A stretch of 64,000 nucleotides of DNA from NCBI GenBank assembly GCA_965208525.1, contig OZ242340.1:3844001-3908000 (forward strand). Reading direction: 5' to 3'. The position numbers and the translations under genes were made by a program. Numbering within the stretch: position 1 is the stretch's first letter; each line of letters begins with the position of its first letter. A model generated the notes under the pieces. It was not told the DNA's origin, searched no databases, and saw nothing but the letters and a program-made list of their open reading frames with translations. Positions 25,335 to 33,629 of this stretch are shown here, in pieces. This stretch comes from VXYL01 sp965208525. Lineage in GTDB: Bacteria; Pseudomonadota; Gammaproteobacteria; Pseudomonadales; Azotimanducaceae.

Positions 25335-28202
25335 ATGTCGAATCGTGCCTCGCTGCTTTCGCTTCGCACCGCATCCTTGGCGTCTCTCGCCCTGCTTGTG
25401 CCACCCCTCCTTGCCGCCGAGGAGGGCCGCCAGATCGAAGAAATCACCGTCACGGCGGAACGCAAGGAAGCCTCCATCCAAGACACGTCCATCTCGATCA
25501 CCGCCTTCACGGAGGAGATGATCGACGACTTCGGAATCCGTAACCAGTCAGACCTGCAGAACCTGGTGCCCGCCACCACGATCCAGCCCTACGACTCCGC
25601 CATCCGGGGCGTCGGACGCAACTTCCGCAACCTGGGCGGCGACCCAGGTGTCGCTACGTACATGAACGGGGTGTACTCCGAAGACCTCTACACGGCCACC
25701 ATCGGCTCGTTCTGGGACATGGACCGCATCGAGGTGCTGCGCGGGCCGCAGGGCACGCTCTATGGCCGCAACGCGGTCGGCGGTGCCATGAACTTCATCT
25801 ACCGCAAGCCCACCGACGAGTTCGAGCTCCTGGGCCGAACCGTGCTCGGCACCTACGGCACCCGCGACCTTTACGGCGCCATCTCTGGGCCGCTGGTGGA
25901 GGACGTGCTCACCTCCCGGCTCACCGTGTCTTCCCGCCAGCACGACGGCTGGGTGGAGGAACGCGGCGGTGGCCCCGATCTCGACAGCGGCGACGAGACC
26001 AACGTCGCGCTGCAGTTCCAGTGGCGCATCACCGACGCCATGACGCTGAACGTGCGCAGCAACAAGGCCGACGTGGACCGCGTCTTCGGCGGCGCCGACG
26101 GCGGCGGCCTGATCGTGCTCGTGGGCGAGAACAACGTCATTCCCGGCGGCGATGGCCTGCGCAACTACACCGTGCAGGCGCACGGCATCCGCGCCGTGGA
26201 CGCCAGCGTCGCCAATCCGCTCGACTCCGCGTTCCTCGATCCGCGCATGCCGGTGCTGCGCTACACAAACCCCACCACCGGTGCGGAACTGCTCGCACAG
26301 CGCATCCGACCCGGCATCGACCCGTCCGGCGGTTCCGGGTTCCCCAACCACGGCCGCGACGTGACGCTGGACCCCGCCGAATGCGTGTTCCTCGACCGGG
26401 AGGACATCAAGGGCAAGGACCTGTGCGCCTACACCAACGGCCTCAACTCCGAAATCTTCGACCAGCAAGGCAATCAGGCCGAGTTGGAGTGGGCCTTGAG
26501 CGACACCACCACCTTCAAGTACATCTTCGGCTACAACGACCTCATCTACCATCGCATCACCGACGACGACTCCACCGCAAGCCTCACCGACGACCGCTCC
26601 TTCTACGTCAACCACGAGGCGGAGTACATCTCGCACGAGCTGCAGCTCTTCTGGGAACTGCCGCCCGCCTTGAGTTTCACCTCGGGCGTCTTCTTCTACG
26701 ACGCCACCATCGACCAGCGCTACGACTTCCATTCGTCCACCGGCTCGCCGCAGTTCACCGACCCGAACTGGGGCATGGACGGCATCCTCGCCGCCGCGGC
26801 CCCGGGCGCGGTCCCCGGCGATCCGCCGCTGATGTTCCTCGCCGGCCTTCCCACCCCGGTGAATTCCTACACCGCACGGGAAATGGCGCAGGCCACGGGC
26901 TACGAGGAAGGCGTCTTTACCGGCGCCGTCGGCACCTGGCTCGGCGACGCCACCCTCGGTTCCGTAAAGCACGGCATCAACACCACCGGCAGCGACCTGC
27001 ACGGCAACAACAAGACCGAGCGCGAGGCGTTCGCAATCTACACCCAGGCTGTTTGGGATCTGACGGACCTCATGTCGCTCACCGCCGGCGTGCGCTACGC
27101 CTATGACGACGTGATGGGCAGCGAGGACTACGTGCAGTACTCGGAAACGATGGGCGTGCTCAATGCCCTCGGCATCCCGCTTGGGGTAGCCAACGTGCTG
27201 CGCGGGGCGCTTGATCCGGCGACCCTGCAACCCACGGGCCTAGTCGAGCCCTGGCTTGGCGGCACCCCCATCACCTTCGGCGCCCATCGCCACCTCGCCC
27301 GCCGAGACGAGAAGACCACGTTCCGGCTGAACCTCGACTACGCGCTTGACGACGACTCCAAGCTCTACGGCAACATCACGACGGGCTATCGCTCCGGCGG
27401 CTTTAACCTCACCTTCTTCAGCCAGACGCCCACCTACGAGCCGGAGGAACTCATCGCCTACGAGCTCGGCTACAAGGGGCAGTTCCTGGACCGCACCATG
27501 CAGGTGAACGGCTCGATCTACCTCTACGACTACTCCGCCATTCACACCCGCACGGAGGAGGCGTGTCCGCCGCAGCTCGGCCTCGACAGCCTGTCGAGCG
27601 TCTGCGCCATCGGCGTTTCCTCGACGACTTCCATCGAAGCCGCCCCCGGTGCGCGAGTGACCGGGCTCGAGCTCGAAGTCCTCTGGCTGCCGACCGCCGA
27701 ACTCACGCTAGGCGGCAATTTCAGCCTGACGAACTCGGAATACACCGAGTCGTTCGTCATCATCGACGGCGCGGACCCGACCGTGCCGCAGGTGCTCTAC
27801 AACCTCGCCAACAACGCCGACCGCAGCCGCGACATCAAGGGCAACCAGCTGCTGCAAGTGCCGGAAAACAAGGTAAGCGCGTTCGCAAGCTATCGCTTCG
27901 ACTTGGGACAGTCCGGGGCGCTCGAGCTTCTCGGCACCTGGGCGTACATCTCCGACGTGTACTTCGCCGCCTACGAATCCGAACTCGACAAGGCGCCGGC
28001 CTACGACCGCCTTGACCTGCGCGGCACGTGGACCAGCCCATCGTCGCTGTGGACCGTGACCGGCTTCGTCCACAACGCCTTCGACAAGATCGGCATCCGC
28101 CAAATCCTCCGCCACGGCGCGGTGGACGGCTACCGCCGCACCGCGCAAGTGTCGGAGCCAAGACTGGTGGGACTGGAGGTCTCCTACAGCCTACGGCCGT
28201 GA
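25335..28202 (+). CDS. TonB-dependent outer-membrane receptor
   Basis: 955 residues. A signal peptide (LASLALLVPPLLAAEE) precedes a TonB-box-like IEEITVTAERKE and a plug domain with MDRIEVLRGPQGTLYGRNAVGGAMNFI near 130-160. About 22 strands of beta-barrel follow, including LYGNITTGYRSGGFNLTFF and ELIAYELGYKGQFLDRTMQV. It ends VGLEVSYSLRP, without the common terminal Phe. It imports an unknown ligand across the outer membrane using TonB energy; the absence of a SusD partner fits a proteobacterium. AGAGG lies upstream of the ATG. The minus-strand dioxygenase and barrel protein diverge from it, and a VOC enzyme follows. Confidence 0.9.
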   Translation: MSNRASLLSLRTASLASLALLVPPLLAAEEGRQIEEITVTAERKEASIQDTSISITAFTEEMIDDFGIRNQSDLQNLVPATTIQPYDSAIRGVGRNFRNLGGDPGVATYMNGVYSEDLYTATIGSFWDMDRIEVLRGPQGTLYGRNAVGGAMNFIYRKPTDEFELLGRTVLGTYGTRDLYGAISGPLVEDVLTSRLTVSSRQHDGWVEERGGGPDLDSGDETNVALQFQWRITDAMTLNVRSNKADVDRVFGGADGGGLIVLVGENNVIPGGDGLRNYTVQAHGIRAVDASVANPLDSAFLDPRMPVLRYTNPTTGAELLAQRIRPGIDPSGGSGFPNHGRDVTLDPAECVFLDREDIKGKDLCAYTNGLNSEIFDQQGNQAELEWALSDTTTFKYIFGYNDLIYHRITDDDSTASLTDDRSFYVNHEAEYISHELQLFWELPPALSFTSGVFFYDATIDQRYDFHSSTGSPQFTDPNWGMDGILAAAAPGAVPGDPPLMFLAGLPTPVNSYTAREMAQATGYEEGVFTGAVGTWLGDATLGSVKHGINTTGSDLHGNNKTEREAFAIYTQAVWDLTDLMSLTAGVRYAYDDVMGSEDYVQYSETMGVLNALGIPLGVANVLRGALDPATLQPTGLVEPWLGGTPITFGAHRHLARRDEKTTFRLNLDYALDDDSKLYGNITTGYRSGGFNLTFFSQTPTYEPEELIAYELGYKGQFLDRTMQVNGSIYLYDYSAIHTRTEEACPPQLGLDSLSSVCAIGVSSTTSIEAAPGARVTGLELEVLWLPTAELTLGGNFSLTNSEYTESFVIIDGADPTVPQVLYNLANNADRSRDIKGNQLLQVPENKVSAFASYRFDLGQSGALELLGTWAYISDVYFAAYESELDKAPAYDRLDLRGTWTSPSSLWTVTGFVHNAFDKIGIRQILRHGAVDGYRRTAQVSEPRLVGLEVSYSLRP

Positions 28203-28343
28203 CGGGCGTTCGAGGCGGCTCAGTTGGGGAGGTGCCCTGCCCTCCCCCCAACGGGTGTACCGGGGCAGGCCGGCCGCCACCCGCTTGCCGCCCATGGGGC
28301 AAACCGACAGACTAGGCAGTATTGGCGATCACAGGAGGCCAAC

Positions 28344-28778
28344 ATGCAGATTGAGTCGCTCGGGCACGTAGTCATCAAGGTACGGGACATCGAGCGTGCC
28401 GAGGCGTTCTACAACGGCGTGTTGGGCCTGCCCATCGTCGCTCGCAGCGAGCAGATGCCCATGACCTTCTTCTCGCTCGGCAATCATCACGACTTCGCGG
28501 TGCTTGGTTTGGGCGACGATGCCGAAGAGGCACCGCGCAAGGCGGCGGGACTTGCCCATGTGGCGTTCAAGATTGGCGAGTCGCTCGATGAACTCAAGGA
28601 TGCGAAGCGGCACTTGGACGACGCCGGCATCAAGTGTGCCCCGGTGGATCACGAGGTCACGCAGTCGCTTTACTTCGCGGACCCGGACGGGAACCAAGTG
28701 GAGCTGTACGTGGACACTTCGGACGTCTGGAAGGAAGAGCCGCAGCGGGTGGCGCAAGGCACGAAGCTCGAACTCTAG
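28344..28778 (+). CDS. VOC-family (glyoxalase/extradiol dioxygenase-like) enzyme
   Basis: 144 residues forming two beta-alpha-beta-beta-beta modules. SLGHVVIKVRDIERAEAFYN is module one, and GLAHVAFKIGESLDEL with YFADPDGNQVELYVD is module two. The two His and the Glu in these segments are the usual metal ligands. The family includes glyoxalase I, fosfomycin-resistance enzymes and ring-cleavage dioxygenases, and this member cannot be assigned further. A perfect AGGAGG precedes the ATG. Confidence 0.85.
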   Translation: MQIESLGHVVIKVRDIERAEAFYNGVLGLPIVARSEQMPMTFFSLGNHHDFAVLGLGDDAEEAPRKAAGLAHVAFKIGESLDELKDAKRHLDDAGIKCAPVDHEVTQSLYFADPDGNQVELYVDTSDVWKEEPQRVAQGTKLEL

Positions 28779-28786
28779 CTCAGGAC

Positions 28787-28807
28787 GGGCGGGGACAAGC
28801 CCCGCCC
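28787..28807. terminator. GC-rich hairpin between convergent genes
   Basis: GGGCGGGG pairs with CCCCGCCC across a 5-base loop. It sits 9 bases after the VOC stop and 31 before the end of the converging gene. There is no T-run, so it may be a weak terminator or another dispersed palindrome. Confidence 0.4.
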
Positions 28808-28837
28808 CTACGATGCCCTCGGAAATGCCGCCGGACG

Positions 28838-29953
28838 TCAGTTCCCGGCCCGCCAATCTGCCACGGCTTGGGCGAATCGGCGGGCGAGGTCCCGGTTCGT
28901 CTCCAGGCGGCTGTCGCCCCAGTAGCCGGCTTGGTAGGGCGGGCCCCACATGGCTTGGGCATCCCAGTGGCAGTTGATGTAGGCGAGGGCGCGGATGGTG
29001 CGCCGGTGTTCGTGCAGGAAGCGGAAGAGCGGGGCATACCAAGCGCGCCAGATCTCCTCTTCGCTGAGCTTTCGCTCGCCGTCGCCGGCCATGCCGTCCC
29101 ATAGCGGGCCGGTGAATCGACGGGTGAGGCGCTCAAGGTCATAGCCCTGCGGCGCCGCCTCTGCCACCATCACCGGCTTGCCCGATCTCTCGGCAAGCGC
29201 CAGCACTTCCTCTGCCAGTTGCCTCGCAGTCGGAGGCTTGGCGCCGGTTGTGGGCTCTTCGTCGGGGTGCAGAAACCAGGAGAAGGCCAGCCAGTCGACG
29301 TAGTCGTCGCCGGGGTACCAAGCGCGGATTTCCTCGCGCTCACCGTCGAGAATGTCATCGAGCGGCGACGCGGACGCCTGCCAGACAAATTGCACATTGA
29401 CGGCCGCGTGCCCTGAGCGAAGGCGGTCGACGATGTAGCGGAACACGCGTCGGAAGCGATCCGCGTCCTCGTAGCCGGTATTCCACGCGCCATCGAACTC
29501 ATAGCCGACGCGCATGAACACCTGCCCCGAGACCCGCGCGAACAGGTGCTGAAGGTGGTCGATTTCGGCGTCGTAGGCGCCCGCCAGGATGGCGTCGATG
29601 CCACCTGCACGCGCCCCTTCCGTGAAATCGAGCCCCACGGCCAAATGCTCCGAGCCGAACGCAGTGGCGGTGCGGTGGGCGTTGACGGGGCCTGCGCCCC
29701 AAGAGTGCTCCACGTCCACCGGCTCGCCGCGCTCGTTTAGGCCAAGGCCGCCGAAGCCGTCCGCCTTCGAGCGCAGGTTGTAGAGCGAGAGGTACGCAGT
29801 CAGGCCGTCGGGCGCCGGACAGCAGCCGCTCCCGAGATAGCCGCGAATGGCATCCAAGTCCTGCCCTATGAAGAGCAGGCGAGGTTCGTCGCCAGAAACG
29901 ACCGTCGGCGACATGGCCAAGACCACTACGACGGCCTCGTAGGTGCGACGCAT
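28838..29953 (-). CDS. GH26-like secreted glycoside hydrolase
   Basis: About 371 residues with an N-terminal signal peptide (EAVVVVLAMSPTVVSGD). The body resembles the GH26 (beta-mannanase-like) TIM barrel. VFMRVGYEFDGAWN carries a Glu in the acid/base position, and KPVMVAEAAPQGY carries one in the nucleophile position. LLFIGQDLDAIRGY at the start of the barrel is also seen in such proteins. The activity is inferred only. The ATG at 29953 lies inside a dispersed palindrome (GCGACGCATGCGTCGC), so the first codons of the signal peptide come from the repeat. The frame remains open upstream through the repeat. Confidence 0.6.
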   Translation of the reverse strand: MRRTYEAVVVVLAMSPTVVSGDEPRLLFIGQDLDAIRGYLGSGCCPAPDGLTAYLSLYNLRSKADGFGGLGLNERGEPVDVEHSWGAGPVNAHRTATAFGSEHLAVGLDFTEGARAGGIDAILAGAYDAEIDHLQHLFARVSGQVFMRVGYEFDGAWNTGYEDADRFRRVFRYIVDRLRSGHAAVNVQFVWQASASPLDDILDGEREEIRAWYPGDDYVDWLAFSWFLHPDEEPTTGAKPPTARQLAEEVLALAERSGKPVMVAEAAPQGYDLERLTRRFTGPLWDGMAGDGERKLSEEEIWRAWYAPLFRFLHEHRRTIRALAYINCHWDAQAMWGPPYQAGYWGDSRLETNRDLARRFAQAVADWRAGN

Positions 29954-29962
29954 GCGTCGCCC
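29939..29962. repeat. Family C palindrome overlapping a start codon
   Basis: GCGACGCATGCGTCGC with flanks resembling GTAGG and CCC. Other copies lie at 31346, 33495, 33546 and 53982. Here the central ATG is the likely start of the GH26-like gene on the minus strand. Confidence 0.75.
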
Positions 29963-30056
29963 GACTCGCGATGCCGCGCGGGCGAGGCACCCAAGAGTGG
30001 CACCACGAGTGGTTGCTGACCGCCGGGCCAAGTTCGCTCCCTTCCCTGTTGGTGCC

Positions 30057-30172
30057 AGCGCGCCCTGAAGGGCGCGCGTGCTCGCGTTCGCTCGCAGCTA
30101 CGACTAGCAGACTTCGCACTTCGCCGCTGCGCGGCAAAGTCCGACAGGCTGCCAGGCTCGTAGAATGCCCCA
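30057..30172. repeat. Family B palindromic repeat, inverted orientation
   Basis: Contains GCGCGCCCTGAAGGGCGCGC, TTCGCTCGCAGCTACG (the reverse complement of the core seen at 21.7 and 42.2 kb) and CTGCGCGGCAAAGTCCGACAG. It occupies most of the gap between the divergent GH26-like and DUF3500 genes. Confidence 0.7.
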
Positions 30173-30199
30173 AGATTCCCGCACGAGGTAGCAACGCGC

Positions 30200-31330
30200 G
30201 TGTCGATGCACATCTGGAAAGCCTGGCGAGGCAGCGTCGCGACTGGAGTCGTTGCCGGCGCTATGGCAACCCTCCTCGCGGCGTGTGACACGGCCGAACG
30301 CGAGGCAAGCGCCGAGATGTCCGCGGGTGATGCCACGCTTGCCATCGCCCCCGCACCGGCATACCACGAACCCTACGGCCCGCCCGGTGCCGGCGCTGCC
30401 TTTGACGCGGCCATCGCGGTGCGCGAAGCCTTGACCGAAGGACAGGCGAGCGTCCTCACGCTGCCAATCGACAGTCCCTTGCGCAGCAACTGGTCCAACC
30501 TCCCGGCAAGCATGGTGAGCTTCGACCACAACGGTGTCCGGCTCGGCGACCTGACGCCGGAGCAGCTTGCGCGGGTATATGACTTTCTGGCCGCGGCGCT
30601 CGGTCCGCACGGCTACGAGACCGTGACGCAGGTGGTGGCCGCAGAAGCGGTGCTCGGGCAGTCTCTTTGGACGAGGATCGGGGGAATCACAGAGGGAAAT
30701 TACTGGCTCGCGTTCTTCGGCGAGCCTTCTGCCAGCGGCGCTTGGGGCTGGCAGTTCGGTGGTCACCACCTAGGCGTAAACGGCAGCTTTGCTGGCGGCA
30801 AGGCGACAAGCCTTTCCCCGACCTTCGTCGGCGTCGAGCCGGCAACGTTCACGCTGGCCGGCCTCGAAGCTGCGCCGCTCGCAGACGAACTCGAAGCCGG
30901 TCGAGCAGTCATGCGGGCCCTGTCGGCGGAACTCAAGGCCGAGGCGATCATCGAACCGTCGCAAATGCAGGCCGGCGCCGGACGGGATGGCGAGATTCCG
31001 GAACTGCGTGGCAGCACCGTGGCAAACTGGCCGAGCGAAGCCCGCTCGCTATTGCTGCAAACCATTCTCCACTGGGTGGCGCTGCAACCGCCCGAACACG
31101 CGGCAGCGCGCATGGCGGAACTGGAAGAGACCGTCCACGAGCTCTACTTCGCATGGAACGGCGCGATCGACGAAGACGACGAAGACACCTACTTCCACAT
31201 CCAAGGCCCCACCCTGATCATCGAATTCGCGATCCAGGACCTCGGCGAAGGCGGCCACTTCCACTCCGTCTACCGCGATCCCACGAACGAATACGGAAGG
31301 GGAAGTCGCGGACCGTCAGGGCAACAATAG
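30200..31330 (+). CDS. DUF3500 family lipoprotein
   Basis: 376 residues. The N-terminal signal ends in a lipobox (MATLLAACDT), so the mature protein is lipid-anchored. The DUF3500 core is recognisable in YWLAFFGEPSASGAWGWQFG, GHHLGVN and the C-terminal HIQGPTLIIEFAIQD. Members are common in bacteria that degrade organic matter, and their function is unknown. GTG 30200 has GAGG upstream; ATG 30206 is a close alternative. Confidence 0.8.
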   Translation: MSMHIWKAWRGSVATGVVAGAMATLLAACDTAEREASAEMSAGDATLAIAPAPAYHEPYGPPGAGAAFDAAIAVREALTEGQASVLTLPIDSPLRSNWSNLPASMVSFDHNGVRLGDLTPEQLARVYDFLAAALGPHGYETVTQVVAAEAVLGQSLWTRIGGITEGNYWLAFFGEPSASGAWGWQFGGHHLGVNGSFAGGKATSLSPTFVGVEPATFTLAGLEAAPLADELEAGRAVMRALSAELKAEAIIEPSQMQAGAGRDGEIPELRGSTVANWPSEARSLLLQTILHWVALQPPEHAAARMAELEETVHELYFAWNGAIDEDDEDTYFHIQGPTLIIEFAIQDLGEGGHFHSVYRDPTNEYGRGSRGPSGQQ

Positions 31331-31338
31331 CCGGTGGA

Positions 31339-31411
31339 CCTTCCTGTAGGGGCGACGCATGCGTCGCCCTGCCCGGCAGCCGGGTGCATCGCCGCCAAGT
31401 CCGACAAACTG
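31339..31411. repeat. Left arm of a ~72-bp inverted repeat bounding 31.3-33.5 kb
   Basis: Begins CCTTCCTGTAGG, contains the family C palindrome GGCGACGCATGCGTCGCC, and ends CCAAGTCCGACAAACT. The region 33454-33525 is its reverse complement with three substitutions and a 2-base indel. The two arms point inward around a lipoprotein gene and the candidate selenoprotein gene. Confidence 0.8.
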
Positions 31412-31414
31412 ATA

Positions 31415-31500
31415 GCGCCGTAGAAACGGCGCTGGCTCCTAGCCGTAGCTGCGAGCGAATGCGAGCACGCAGGCGCGCCCGCAAGGGCACGCTAGCGGCG
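31415..31500. repeat. Family B palindromic repeat
   Basis: GCGCCGTAGAAACGGCGCTG, then GTAGCTGCGAGCGAATGCGA, CACGCAGGCGCGCCCGC. Almost identical for its first 60 bases to 42128-42190. It ends at the stop codon of the minus-strand lipoprotein. Confidence 0.75.
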
Positions 31501-32022
31501 TTACACGTCTGTCAAGCACGCGCACAGCCACTCGCCGCGCTCGTTGGTATCGTTCGTGTTGCAGGTGAACTGGCCTTGCGGGCCACGTCGCGCCTCCAGG
31601 GGCGAATACCAGCCGTTCGGCCAGTCGTCGCAGAGGTCGTCCTTGTCGAACGTGACGATGGCGATCCCCACGACCGCTGCGGCCAAGAGTCCCCAGCCGA
31701 GCACCTGTCTGCCCGTCAAGCACTGTCCGGCCGCGTCTCGAAGACACAAGGCCACGGGCGGCGCGTCCGGGCGGCGGGTGCCACCGACCGGGACGGTCAT
31801 CTCGACGCCGGAAATGAGATTCGCGCTGCCGAGCTTCGGCGTCACCTCGACGGTAGGGGTGTTCGCACACCCTGCCAAGGTCAAGACAACGGCCAACGCA
31901 AGGAACCCAACCGGTCGCGTTGTGCGCGCCAGCCATCCACGGCAGCGGCTTGCCTCGGATGGCGCTGGGGTCATGTCGGCGGACGCGGTGTCGTGGTTCC
32001 CGCTTCTTGCTTCAATGGGCAT
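31501..32022 (-). CDS. Small lipoprotein with a second membrane segment
   Basis: 173 residues of unknown family. A lipobox (LALAVVLTLAGCAN) lies about 50 residues from the chosen start. A second hydrophobic helix (LGWGLLAAAVVGIAIVTF) follows near residue 110, then a Cys-rich tail (LCDDWPNGWY, FTCNTND, WLCACLTDV). ATG 32022 has GGGAG in place; an ATG at residue 17 would give a more usual signal length. It lies downstream of the candidate selenoprotein on the same strand, within the same inverted repeats, so the two may be co-expressed. The five C-terminal Cys might be redox-active, which is speculation. Confidence 0.6.
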   Translation of the reverse strand: MPIEARSGNHDTASADMTPAPSEASRCRGWLARTTRPVGFLALAVVLTLAGCANTPTVEVTPKLGSANLISGVEMTVPVGGTRRPDAPPVALCLRDAAGQCLTGRQVLGWGLLAAAVVGIAIVTFDKDDLCDDWPNGWYSPLEARRGPQGQFTCNTNDTNERGEWLCACLTDV

Positions 32023-32166
32023 GGTCGGCTCCCTCAGGCAATGCGGTAGTCCGAGCCCCGGCGCCGAATCGACCCGACGGCAGGGCTGCGCCAGATCTGT
32101 GGTCGAGTCTACACCTTTGCTGCGGCACCCAGCTGCTGGGACCGCAGGCACCAATCGGCGAGGAGA

Positions 32167-33291
32167 TCAGCCGTCCGGCTCACCCTCCGGGATGTTCTGG
32201 AACCACGCATTCACTTGTGCCACGCCCACGCCCGCGACGACAGCCCACAGCGCGAACGCGCCCGCCACCCAAGCAGTAGGCAGGAACGCAAACGCGGCGA
32301 TCCAAGCTGCAACGAAAACGGCGACGCGTCGCCGCATCCGCTGCGGCGGCACCGAGGGCCTATCGCCTTCTCGTGGCAGCGGGAACGCCCGCGGGCGCAA
32401 GAACCAGCCGTGTGCCAGCATCAAGCCCACGAACATCGGCCACGACGCGTCCTTGCGGCGGAACTCCGGGGCGTCGTCGAGATCGGCATCCGGCATATCC
32501 TTGCCGAGCCGCGCCTCAATCTCCTGCCAGACATGCTGCGGCGTCGGCCGCTGACCAGCACCGCTCATGTTCTCGTGCGTGGGGCGGCAGCGCCACCGAT
32601 AGAGCACGCGACCGCTCCGATGCACCGCAAGCACGGCAGGCTGGTAGTAGCCCTTCGGATGGCTGGCCCACGAACGCATCCACAGATGCCCCGAGTTTTC
32701 GTTGGCGAAGAAACTGAGGAGCCCCTCCTCCCGGCAGTGGTCCTTGATCTCGTGGTGCGGATCGCCGATGCACGGATAACCGAGTTCCCAAGCCTCAGCC
32801 GCCTCGGTGGCAAGGCTCTGCGGCTCGCTGGTGAGGCCGAACAGTTCCCCGCCGGCGGCACGAATTGCGTCCAAGACACCGGACCTGACGAAGCTCCGCA
32901 ACTCGGAGCGACAGGGAGGTCACCACAGCCCGCGATAGACGAGGAGCACGGCGAACTCATGCTTGCCGAGTTGGCGGCCGAGCCAGTCGCGGCGCACACC
33001 TTGAGGCGGGTCCAGAAGCGGGGGGATGAGCGATGGCGCGGCTTCCACCGCAGAGACCTGAAATCGACCGTCTTGCCGCTCGACGCGAACCTGCTCGCGC
33101 AAGCACATCTCGTCCTCGCACAGCACCAAGCCGAACTCGACCGCCTCGTCGGCGGGGGCCGCGAGCGCTGCGTCCGCATCCACGACACCGGTGACCTTGA
33201 AGGCAGCACCGCGCTCCTCGTTGATCCACGCGAGCGCCGCCGACGCGGCTGGCCTGAGCTTTTCGGGAACGTCGTCGGCGACGGTGACCAT
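32167..33291 (-). CDS. Candidate selenoprotein: peroxiredoxin/thioredoxin-like protein with in-frame TGA at the redox position
   Basis: Two open segments, 32923-33291 and 32167-32919, share one frame and are separated by a single TGA at 32920-32922. Read through, the junction is VYRGLW-[TGA]-PPCRSELRSF. In peroxiredoxin-like proteins this site is the redox motif (RGxWCPxCxxEL), so TGA replaces exactly the first active Cys, giving a U-x-x-C motif. The downstream part keeps the thioredoxin-like pattern (GGELFGLTSEPQSLA, PCIGDPHHEIKDHC, AVLAVHRSGRVLYRW). Residues 1-120 form an N-terminal domain with a CEDEMC pair. Two hydrophobic helices near the C-terminus (VAVFVAAWIAAFAFL, VAGAFALWAVVAGVG) suggest membrane attachment. 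Total length is 374 residues. A nonsense mutation is the alternative, but the conserved position and the adjacent hairpin favour selenocysteine. No selA, selB or selC is in the window. Confidence 0.7.
32882..32921 (-). promoter_or_regulatory. SECIS-like hairpin at the in-frame TGA
   Basis: On the RNA strand, GACCU overlapping the UGA pairs with AGGUC. Inside it, GCUCCG pairs with CGGAGC around the loop AGUUG. The apical loop starts 16 bases after the UGA and has a G in its first two bases, which fits the known layout of bacterial SECIS elements. The pairing was found by eye; no folding energy was computed. Confidence 0.6.
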
Positions 33292-33453
33292 GCGGCGGAC
33301 CTGCTAGTGGGTAAACGCATGGCGATTGGACAGCAACGCCGACGATCACGCAACGGATCTCTCGCGCGCCGTAGCTGCGAGCGAACCCGCGCGCCCGAAG
33401 AGCGGCGTGCCTTCACAGCTGCGAGCGAATCCGAAGGCCAGCAGTTCGCGCCA

Positions 33454-33525
33454 GCAGTCTGTCGGACTTGGCGGCGATGCACCCCGCTGCCGGACAGGGC
33501 GACGCATGCGTCCCCTACAGGAAGG
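33454..33525. repeat. Right arm of the ~72-bp inverted repeat
   Basis: Starts AGTCTGTCGGACTTGG and ends CCTACAGGAAGG. It is the reverse complement of 31339-31411 apart from a few changes and includes a slightly shortened family C palindrome. Confidence 0.8.
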
Positions 33526-33545
33526 TGTCGGTCACGTCCCGGGCC

Positions 33546-33569
33546 GTAGGGGCGACGCATGCGTCGCCC
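33546..33569. repeat. Family C palindrome
   Basis: GTAGG followed by GGCGACGCATGCGTCGCC. It lies just outside the right arm of the long inverted repeat, in the opposite orientation to the copy inside that arm. Confidence 0.75.
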
Positions 33570-33629
33570 TTCTTCGGGTGGCCTTCCTCATGCGATAGCG
33601 AACTGCCAACGCGCGCGAAGGGCGCACCT

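Larger units (their letters stand above)
33292..33629. other. Repeat-filled intergenic region
   Basis: Contains two family B cores (GCCGTAGCTGCGAGCGAAC near 33370 and AGCTGCGAGCGAATCCG near 33418), the right arm of the long inverted repeat, and a family C palindrome. No gene is seen. The promoter of the candidate selenoprotein must lie in the first part. Confidence 0.6.

Noticed and set aside
25548..27230. A 560-codon open frame on the minus strand
   Set aside because: Antisense to the TonB-dependent receptor, with no domain pattern.
32920..32922. The TGA as an ordinary nonsense mutation splitting a pseudogene
   Set aside because: Not excluded, but disfavoured: it falls exactly on the redox position, the frame is intact on both sides, and a SECIS-like hairpin follows.
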